DNA from: Macrocystis pyrifera | Taxonomy: Eukaryota; Sar; Phaeophyceae; Laminariales; Laminariaceae | Reading direction: 5' to 3' | DNA: 64,000 nucleotides | Assembly (NCBI GenBank): GCA_031763025.1 | Contig: JASSKH010000014.1 | Span: 12,781,201-12,845,200 of the forward strand | Shown: one piece after another, positions 56,090-64,000 of the stretch | Position numbering within the stretch: position 1 is the stretch's first letter | How the letters are laid out: each line of letters begins with the position of its first letter | Notes under the pieces: model-generated | Told to the model about the DNA's origin: nothing | Seen by the model: the letters and a program-made list of their open reading frames with translations, nothing else | Database searches by the model: none | Made by a program: the position numbers and the translations under genes

Positions 56090-56250
56090 GCATGTTGTTG
56101 TTGTTGTTGTTGTTTTTCTTCACATTAAACCGTTCTTTTTCTACCCGTCGACATCCAGCACAACCAGTGTCCGTGCCGACTCTTCAATCCTGTCCTAGAT
56201 AGATACAAGTTCTGTGGTCACAAAGCTACGCCGCAGAGGTACTACGTTGC
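56090..56250 (+). repeat. K-family repeat, short copy
   Basis: Begins with (TTG)n at 56095-56112, then TTCTTCACATTAAACCG, GTCGACATCCAGCACAACCA and GTTCTGTGGTCACAAAGC. Same truncated structure as at 59700. Confidence 0.8.
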
Positions 56251-56282
56251 CACGTATATTTAGTCTACCTTGGTCAAGATTG

Positions 56283-56628
56283 TTTTTTTTCGCTTTTTTT
56301 GCAGTTGGGTGGGAAATCCTGATTAAATGACTTGAATAAAGAGAAGGAATGTCTCAGATGTGCCATTAAATCTCTCATTGTAAAATCCTAAATAAAATAG
56401 TCTCTTGAGCACGGCATAGCAGTATCACATGGGGACACAGAGATATCGAGAGACTTAGCGCCACCCAACGGGTTCCGCCGGGCTACGTCGCAGGGGCTAC
56501 ACACAAGCACTCCACAGACGGCAACCCTTGGTCTCTACAAGGCGGACATGACGCACTGCGCAGCGTGGCGAGCCAGGGACTGAACAGACTTTGAGGCAAA
56601 AACTGAATTGTCAAACGGAGCAAGAAAC
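56283..56628 (-). repeat. Large inverted repeat V, right arm
   Basis: Reverse-complement partner of 53613-53950. Similarity runs from the T-rich, GTGGGAAATCC block to GAATTGTCAAACGGAGCAAG. Confidence 0.75.
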
Positions 56629-57428
56629 ATTCGAAATACTTGCTATTAAATATCAATATTCGGTTAGGAATAATCACTTGCTCAAAGAAAGAGGACCCGA
56701 TCACGCTGTAACATCAGCAAAGTTACAAAGTTTTGATGATGCAGCACCGTCAAACTGGAAGGCTGCACGGACAAACGGACACACCTACAGCCCTCTTCCA
56801 CGCGCAAGTCCTCTACTGACGATGTCTCTGTGTCTCTAGACGTCCGTCGCTCTGTTTGTAGACCGTCTTGAGCCGTCAACTGCTGTTATACCAGCGACTT
56901 GTCCGAGTCTATATTTGATGCGGTGCAATGTACTGCCGTTTCGTGCTACGCCAATTCTCACTCTGTAAAGCACCAAGCAGCCAGCTCTCCTCGGCGTAGC
57001 GCGCCAGAGTAGTGCGGGACGCAAGCTTTGCTGCCGTCGTCAACGACAAAGCGCGCCGCCGCAAGGCCTCCGATCTCCGACACGCCACCGACCACGTGTA
57101 TTCGCACCTGCAGTCTTCTGTTCTACTGCTGCTGCTTTTTCTTGTACCCGCTGGTGGGAAAAAAGAAAAAAGTACAACGACCACCAAGTGAAGCCGATGC
57201 ACACTATACAAAACCCACCCCATACAAATTCAGTAGACAAATTTTTGCAAGGGCCCATCTCGATCTCGACGGGGACTTTCGGCTCTTTCAATTTGACTTG
57301 ATTTTTTTTTCTAATTTAATTTAAGGGCCCATCTTATCGAGGACTTTCGGTTCTTTTAAGTTGACTCGATTTTTTTTTCTAATTTAATTTGCATCTGATT
57401 AAACGAAATTTACAGTTCCCCGTTAAGA
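56629..57428. other. No gene recognised; 65-bp tandem duplication
   Basis: Two adjacent units (about 57250-57325 and 57326-57392) share GGGCCCATCT, GGACTTTCGG and GATTTTTTTTTCTAATTTAA words. Opposed frames of 60-104 codons at 56591-57291 show no known domain. Confidence 0.5.
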
Positions 57429-57851
57429 TGCGGCCTAAGGCTTATCACGGTATTTTCGGCGGGACGGTAACGGCGGTAACGGCGGGACGGGACAGAACAA
57501 GACGGTAAAACCGCCGTGAAAATGCTGCCGCCGTTCCGTCCCGTCCCGGCCCCCCGAAAAAATCCCCGACCGTCGTCACATACCGTCCCGTCCCGCCTAA
57601 AAAATCCCTCCCGTTGGAAATTTCCGTCCCGTCTCGCCGTGACACCGAACAATTACCGTGCCGTCCGGCGGTGGCACCGACAAATTACCGTCCCGTCTCG
57701 CCGTGACACCGAAAAATTACCGTCCCGTCCCGCCGATAAAGTCTCTCCCGTAAGAAATTGTCGTTCCGTCCCGTCGGGACACCGCCTTTGACGGACATAA
57801 CTTGCCTCATGCCGTACAAGAAACATTAAATTAGTGGTCTTCTGTTCCCAT

Positions 57852-58190
57852 GCCGGCGTTCCCGGTGGCTTGGTAGGTGGTTCGCGAGCCTAACAAGATC
57901 AATTTCGTGAGTTCGAGTCTCACCCAGTGCATGCTCGTAGGGGCTTTTTCTTGCATAAAATTGGTTAGCGGAAAGCGAGAGAGCGTGAGTTAGCTGTACA
58001 TTCGATGAAAGTCGACGAGCAGTGGGAATGCTGAACCCTATGCGCGATAAAAACTAAAGGCACGTACCGGGGGGGAGAAGGGACGACACCTGTGACCACG
58101 GCTTGTCCCGAAGATCGTCGAGTGTAAAACCTCTTACAAGTGGGCAGGAAAGCAGAAGTGATGATGAAAAAAACAAAAAACAAAAACAAT
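57852..58190 (+). mobile_element. SINE S1, copy 2 (empty site known)
   Basis: Starts GCCGGCGTTCCCGGTGGC and ends in an A-rich tail with C interruptions. It has the same A box, B box and body as copies 1 and 3. Flanks TTCCCAT and CCATTTCC are joined directly in element B copy 1 (48463/48464 on the opposite strand), so the insertion left little or no target duplication. The head has one substitution in the A-box region and a mismatched anticodon stem. Confidence 0.85.
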
Positions 58191-58294
58191 CCATTTCCAC
58201 CACAAATTACGAAATTAATCAAGACTTTTCGAGTTGATCAACAGCAGTAATTCCTATACATGTAAATACATGTCATAAATTGTGCACAAGTCCC

Positions 58295-58432
58295 ATCTTC
58301 TGTGGCGTAGCTTTGTGACCACAGAACTTGTATCTCTCTAGGTTTGAAGAATCGGCACGGACACTGGTTGTGCTGGATGTCGACGCGTAGAAAGAACGGT
58401 TTAATGTGAAGAAAACAACAACATAGAACAAG
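58295..58432 (-). repeat. K-family repeat, inverted copy in element B copy 2
   Basis: Reads TCTGTGGCGTAGCTTTGTGA, GGTTGTGCTGGATGTCGACG and CGGTTTAATGTGAAG, the complement of the other short K copies. In B copy 1 a different ~25-bp stretch occupies this place (48345-48366), so this is a replacement rather than a clean insertion. Confidence 0.75.
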
Positions 58433-58617
58433 AGCCGTATAGTAGGCGTGTTACCCAGCTTGAAAAATTGGGTATCAACCAATTATTAATTATTTACCAG
58501 TCGAACTCACAGATGACGTTATTCATCGTCTTCATCTTATGTACTACCTGGTAAGTGGTATGTGAAATAGCTGCGGACCACGTTAACTTCATTTTGTTCT
58601 ATTACGGAGGACCATAA

Positions 58618-58935
58618 GCCGGCGTCCCCGGTGGCTTGGTAGGTGGTCCGCGAGCCTATCAAGATCAATTTCGTGAGTTCGAGTCTCACCCAGTGCATGC
58701 TCATAGGGACTTTTTCTTGCATAAAATTGATAAGCGGAAAGCGCGAGAGCGTGAGTTAGCTGTACGTTCGATGAAAATCGACGAGCAGTGGGAATGCTGA
58801 ACCCTATGCGCGATAAACACTAAAGGCACGTACCGGGGGGGGGAAGGGACGACACCTGTGACCACGGCTTGTCCAGAAGATCGTCGAGGGTAAAACCTCC
58901 TACGAGCGGGCTGGAAAGTACAAGTGATGATAAAA
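58618..58935 (+). mobile_element. SINE S1, copy 3 (tail grown into a microsatellite)
   Basis: Starts GCCGGCGTCCCCGGTGGC, with A box TGGCTTGGTAGG and T-arm GTGAG-TTCGAGT-CTCAC. The body is almost identical to copies 1 and 2 and ends in GTGATGATAAAAA. The A-rich tail passes directly into the long ATAA tract. Confidence 0.85.
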
Positions 58936-59597
<662 letters not shown>

Positions 59598-59699
59598 TTA
59601 ATAGGACCTATGGTATACACAAAAACCTATATATTTTTCTCTTTTTTTCAGACAAAATTTGGTCCCATTCGGTCCCCCGATATAGCAGAAGAAGCTGTG

Positions 59700-59865
59700 C
59701 TTGTTGTTGTTGTTGTTGTTGTTGTTTCCTTCACATTAAACCGTTTTTTTTTTTTTTTCCCGTCGACATCCAGCACAACCAGTGTCCATGCCGATTCTTC
59801 AATCCTAGAGAGATATAAGTTATTCTGTGGTCACAAAGCTACGCCACATCAGAGATACTACTTTG
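59700..59865 (+). repeat. K-family repeat, short copy
   Basis: Begins with (TTG)n, then TTCACATTAAACCG, a T run, GTCGACATCCAGCACAACCA and GTGGTCACAAAGCTACG. Closest to the copy at 56090. Confidence 0.8.
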
Positions 59866-60593
59866 CCACGTATGCAATTCAATACCATGTCATCATACTG
59901 CGTACGACAGGCATGACATACACATTCCATGGCGTAGAGAAACTAAACGAAACAAAGAGAAAAAAACAAAAACAAAGACAATTCGAAAGAGAAAAAGAAA
60001 ATAATATATACATACCTGGTGTACATATATAGCAACAAACCACATCGTAACGCTGCAGGGGAGACACTTGAAAAGAAGGAGCTAGAAAAAAAAGGAAAAA
60101 GAAGAGAACACGACGATTAATAGTCAACAGAGTAAAGACTAAGGACCAAGGGAAAATAACAGGCAAACCAAACAAAGCACAAGGCATGCTCCAGGTAGCG
60201 GCAGCAGGTTATGGTGCGAGTAGCACAGCCAGGGTCTCCCTGCTGGCCCGCCTGGTACCTTGCTACCCTGTCTGCCACCATCGTCCAGCGTTTGTCTACT
60301 ATGCCCGGCCCCTCGGCGTCAGACAATACGAAACAAGCAAAGGAGGCTCGTCAGCCACACGACTCCTTCAATAAGGCTTATCAATCGGAGAAAGGAAGAG
60401 AAAGAAAATACAACGAAACAATCGGAGAAAGGGCCAGCGCAAAGAAGAAAATAAAATGAAACAAAAATAATTAATGGTGGATCAGCTGGTTGATGATTTG
60501 TTTATATACACTTTCAAATGAAGGTAAGAAAAGTAGAAGAATGTCCGAACAGTCTGGGGTTTGGCGAAACGGAGAGAAAAATAAAAAATCGGT
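59866..60593. other. Purine-rich stretch; short possible coding start
   Basis: A-rich and G-rich on the plus strand. A 52-codon frame starts at 60301 (MPGPSASDNTKQ, then lysine/arginine-rich) and ends at 60459; it is hydrophilic and low-complexity and could be the first exon of the coiled-coil frame downstream, but I see no confident donor site. Confidence 0.3.
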
Positions 60594-60722
60594 GTGGGGA
60601 GGGGATGGTGTAGTTCCAGTGGGGGAATAACTGGTGATGGGTGGTTCACGGCAGGACCACAGCTGCACGTATATCCAGGGCAAGCATACGCAGAGGCATC
60701 GGTAGAGCAGTGGCAGCAGCAA

Positions 60723-60753
<31 letters not shown>

Positions 60754-61292
60754 GTAGCAGCAGCAACAGCAGTTGGGAGGATCGACGGGCCGGGAGTAGA
60801 GATACAGTACGTGGGTTTTTCGATCGCAACCAAGCAACAGCAACAGAACGGATACTGGTGCACACCCACGTATATGAAGACGCGTCTTCGTCGCAAGAGA
60901 GGGAAATGAGAAGTGACAGGAAGATAGCGAAATTGAGAGCGGAGCTGGAGGAAGCCTTGCAAGCAAGAGATGAAGAGCGGGCCAAGGAAGCCGAAGCCAG
61001 GAAGGCGAAAGGTAGAGGAGCGAGAGGAGCGGCAGGCGAAGAGAGAGGTCGTCGAGACAATTCGGCGGAGGACAGCAGCGGGGGCTGCCGGGGAGAAGAG
61101 AGTCAGGAAGAAAGTGCGGGTGAGCTCGAAGAACAAGGGACGGAGAGAAGTAAGATGGCGGCAGGGAAGCGCTTGTTTGAACAGGAGGTTGAAAGAGAAG
61201 TAGGCAGGAGGATGCATGCTTTAGGTGTACGCGGACGAACCAGCCGGGGAGACGCGGAAGAGGGCGGAAGCGCAGGCGCAAGGGGGGGGTAA
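60594..61292 (+). CDS. Possible coiled-coil protein with Gln/Ser-rich N-terminus
   Basis: A 232-codon frame. Residues ~39-58 are a QQQQ and serine run from a CAG tract (60717-60776). Residues ~100-135 form a charged heptad-like helix (RKIAKLRAELEEALQARDEE) typical of coiled coils; the rest is rich in G, R and E. No start context, domain or homologue is evident. Another phase also continues the helix (KVEEREERQAKREVVETI), so a frameshift near 61005 is possible. It could be a gag-like or structural protein or a chance frame in a low-complexity region. The opposite strand is open too, which lowers confidence. Confidence 0.35.
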
Positions 61293-61386
61293 TCGCGGGG
61301 ACCAGCACAGCTGGGAGACGACCATCGCAAGGGGGCCGGCGCCCGGGTCCATCAGGTTTACCAATTCAGGTGCGGTGAAGCAGCAG

Positions 61387-61440
61387 GGGGAAGAAGGGGG
61401 TGAGGGGGGGGGGGGGGGGGGGGGGGAAGGGGGGCGCAGT
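61387..61440 (+). repeat. Poly-G tract
   Basis: A run of about 24 G (61398-61424 region) followed by GGGGGGCGCAGTG. The length may be unreliable because such runs are hard to sequence. Confidence 0.8.
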
Positions 61441-61589
61441 GAAGGGGTAGGGCAAGGAAAAGGGGGGGGTAGCGCGCGGTAGCGGGGACGCGCAGGAAGA
61501 AGAGGGGAGTATGCGAGATAGGAGGGGCGCGTACGGGAGCGAAGGGGAGATGGGGGGAAACGGGGATATAACGGGAACGGGACGGCACG

Positions 61590-62860
61590 TGAGCGACGGG
61601 GCCACGCATGGGAAGGAGGGACAGGTCCGCGGCGGGACCGCGCACGAAACAAAGAAAGGGTTACGCGACGGGGCCGAACGAGGAGCGGACCGGGGAGCGC
61701 GCGGCGGAGCCGTGTACGAGACAAGGGGGAGAGTGTACGGCGGGGCCGTGCGCAGTATGAGAGGGGATGCGCGCGGCGGGGCCGCACACGGGACAGGAGG
61801 GGAGGTGCGCAGCGGGGCCGGGCACGGAACGAGAGGGGAAATGCGCGGCGGGGCCGAGCAGGGACCGAGAGGGGAGACGCGCGAAGGGCGCGCACAGGGA
61901 ACGAGAGAGGAAGTCCGCGGGGGGGCCGAACGAGGAGCGGACCGGGGAGCGCGCGGCGGGGCCGTGTACGAGACAAGGGGGAGAGTGTACGGCGGGGCCG
62001 TGCACGGAACGAGAGGGGAGGCGCGCGGCGGGGCCGCACACGGGACAGCAGGGGAGGTGCGCGGCGGGGCCGTGCACGGAACGAGGGGAAAAATGCGCGG
62101 CGGGGCCGAGCAGGGATCGAGTGGGGGGACGCGCGAAGGGGGCGCGCACAGGAAACGAGACGGGAAGTCCGCGGGGGGACTGAACAAGGAGCGGACCGGG
62201 CAGCGCGCGGCGGGGCAGTGTACGAGACAAAGGGGAGAGTCTACGGCGGGGCCGTGCACGGAACGAGAGGGGAGGCGCGCGGCGGGGCCGCACACGGGAC
62301 AGCAGGGGAGGTGCGCGGCGGGGCCGTGTACGGAACGAGAGGGGAGATGCGCGGCGGGGCCGTGCAGGGATCGAGAGGGGAAACGCGCGAAGGGCGCGCA
62401 CAAGGGACGAGACGGGAAGTCCGCGGCGGGGCCGTGCAGAAAACGAGCGGAGAGACGCGCGAGGGGCGCGCACAAGGAACAAAAGGGGAAGTTCGCGGCA
62501 GGGTCGTGCAGGGATCGAGAGGAGAGACGCGCGAGGGGCGTGCACAAGGAACGAGAGGGGTAGTTCGCGGCGGGGCCGTGGACAGATCAGGATGGGAGTT
62601 GCGCGGCGGGGCCGCACACGGAACAAGAGGGGAGAGGCGCGGCGGAGCCGTGCACGGAACGAGAGGGGAGACGCACGAGGGGGGCGCACAGGGAACGAGC
62701 GGGGGAGTTAGCGGCGGGGTCGTGTTCAGATCGAGGGGGCAGGCGCGCGGCGGGGCCGCACGCGGAACAAGAGAGGAAGGACGCGGGGGGGGCGCGCACG
62801 GAGCAGAAGGGGAGAGGCGCGGCAAGGCCGGAGACGCAACGGGGGTGCAACAAGCGAGGG
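61590..62860 (+). repeat. 36-bp GC-rich minisatellite
   Basis: About 35 units of roughly 36 bp with GCGCGGCGGGGCCG, GCACGGAACGAGAGGGG and variants. In one phase each unit encodes 12 residues of the type GGAVHGTRGEAR. Frames of 268-393 codons are open on both strands because the unit lacks stop codons. A change of phase near 62150 breaks the plus frame. A repetitive protein cannot be excluded, but nothing supports one beyond the open frame. Confidence 0.85.
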
Positions 62861-63012
62861 CAGTAGATTGGGAAGGGTCGCGACAGTGGAAGGGGGCGTT
62901 AGGGGTTTTGAGGAGGACAGGGAGTGAGACGGAGAGAGCGGGATCGGCTGGTGCGGGTGGTGGCGGAGGCAGGGGGGAAGTGTTACAGCGGGTGGCGCCA
63001 GGAGGGAGGTTC

Positions 63013-63043
63013 ATAGCGCTGTGACTGTCGTGACCAGCGCTAT
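63013..63043. repeat. Short hairpin ATAGCGCTG / CAGCGCTAT
   Basis: Perfect 9-bp arms with a 13-nt loop just after the minisatellite. It could be a terminator-like hairpin or an element end; there is no further evidence. Confidence 0.5.
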
Positions 63044-64000
63044 GGGGAGGATAATACGGCGCGAGACCACTGTCCTGATCAGGGTCACGCGTCGGGTCTA
63101 TTCGATAGGCAGAGGGCAAAAGCTTTGGTTAGCATCCTCTGGGCGGATCTTATAGGGGCAGGGAGGATCCCCGGTGTGGGAACGCCTTCGGTCTCGGGTA
63201 CAGAGCCAGTAACGAGGTTCCGGGACCACCCGGTGTTTACAAAACACCACCAAGAGTGAAGAAAGGAAGTCAAAGCCAAGTGATCTGTGATACCTGTCCT
63301 ATCGACCCCCAGACCCTTGGACCCCGCCGTGCCCGTCGTGCCCGTCATCGTGTCTGTGGTGCTTCGTTGAGTGTTCACGCTGACTGCTTGCATCTATCGC
63401 ATTGCATCGATCCACGTTCTGCATGACCCGATCATTACTGCTTGAAGGCACTTCCTCGAACTCCCAAACAACAGGTGAGCCGGCCTCAGAGATCTAACGA
63501 GCGCAGGTCCTTTTTACGGTCTGAGAGCTGTACCCTGCTGTAACATGGTGAACCCAGGGAGATCGAAGTGCATTGCAGGAGATCGGAGTGTTCGCAAAAC
63601 GTTTGCAAGAGATCGGAGCGTTTGCAAACGTGTAAAATAATGTCATCGTGTTCTTTGGATAATCCCACGTTTGATCTTGCATAATACTTTATGTGCATAC
63701 CAGTTACTTGGTATATGCATACATCCACATGTTTTCGTTGTTGCCTGCCTTGTATGATGGTGATACGTGCAATATGCTGTTATGTATTCACGCTGCCAAT
63801 GGTGCTCTGCTTGTTTGTTTCGTGAGGCTTTGAAGATACTTATCTGGTCAGTGCATGCAGGCATACTCGTTGCTCGTGCTCCGTTTCCTGTTGCTCGTGC
63901 TCGTCTGTTCGCTCGTTGTTCATGATCGCACACACATGCATGTTCGTTAATAAATGACTGCATGCTATTGACCACTTATTGTCTTCAAAACCGAATGCAA
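63044..64000. other. No gene recognised; short GAGATCGGAG repeats
   Basis: At 63560-63630 the motif GAGATCGGAGYGTTYGCAAA occurs about three times. Opposed frames of 62-110 codons lack known domains. Confidence 0.45.

Larger units (their letters stand above)
57429..58617 (-). mobile_element. hAT-like element B, partial copy 2 with later insertions
   Basis: Starts with AAGGCTTATCACGGTA and is the inverted counterpart of 48870 down to about 48190: the GGGAC array (57440-57790), ACATAACTTGCCTC, AGAAACATT, then unique B sequence. It has been entered by SINE S1 copy 2 (57852-58190) and a K repeat (58295-58432); S1 copy 3 follows. The other terminus is missing. Confidence 0.75.

Noticed and set aside
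57852..57930. A functional tRNA gene
   Set aside because: The T-arm and A box are good, but there is no acceptor stem, the anticodon stem is mispaired, and the sequence continues into a repeated non-tRNA body with an A-rich tail.
61221..63119. Long Arg/Pro-rich minus-strand frames (up to 393 codons)
   Set aside because: They are mirror frames of the 36-bp GC-rich minisatellite, open only because the unit lacks stops.

Overview
This window is nuclear DNA of a eukaryote. It has one spliced gene with long GT-AG introns, two families of tRNA-derived short elements, a tyrosine-recombinase (DIRS/Ngaro-type) retrotransposon, a Copia fragment, several TIR elements with target-site duplications, a satellite, and many CAG/CTG tracts. 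The mix, together with a TTAGGG-type internal telomere repeat and a zinc-induced-facilitator-like transporter, would suit a stramenopile alga such as a brown alga. That species guess is inference only. I see no bacterial operon, rRNA, CRISPR or functional tRNA gene.

Layout. 1-2.3 kb: copy 1 of an unclassified repeat family (R) carrying a foldback TIR insertion with a telomere repeat at its centre. 2.3-4.9 kb: an 88-bp satellite with a 264-bp higher-order pattern. 5.2-10 kb: tRNA-derived element S2, a TIR element (M), an R fragment and a degenerate minisatellite. 10.0-12.7 kb: R copy 2. 12.7-19.6 kb: mostly unassigned, with two more M copies and weak, possibly decayed minus-strand frames. 19.7-31.8 kb: the only convincing host gene, a 10-exon MFS transporter on the minus strand with a 6.3-kb first intron full of repeats. 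30.6-33.4 kb: repeats of about 245-263 bp. 33.4-39.05 kb: the DIRS/Ngaro-like element between two ~200-bp direct repeats, with four in-frame stops. 39.5-44.7 kb: Copia pol fragment, R copy 3 and a direct-repeat pair. 45.3-51.6 kb: two head-to-tail 1.05-kb units; the second is split by a 4.26-kb hAT-like element that holds two smaller hAT-like elements, each with its own 8-bp target duplication. 52.9-59.6 kb: three copies of SINE S1, a 3-kb inverted repeat around an inverted array of 42-bp repeats, and a ~660-bp ATAA tract. 60.3-63.0 kb: a glutamine/serine-rich coiled-coil frame followed by a GC-rich 36-bp minisatellite.

The window is therefore one transporter gene in a heavily nested transposon landscape. 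The strongest observations are insertions for which the unoccupied site also exists in this window, so element ends and target duplications can be read directly: the foldback element at 1.3 kb, S2 at 29.9 kb, SINE S1 at 57.85 kb and the hAT-like element at 46.6 kb. All alignments were done by eye, so repeat boundaries are approximate unless exact terminal repeats are stated.
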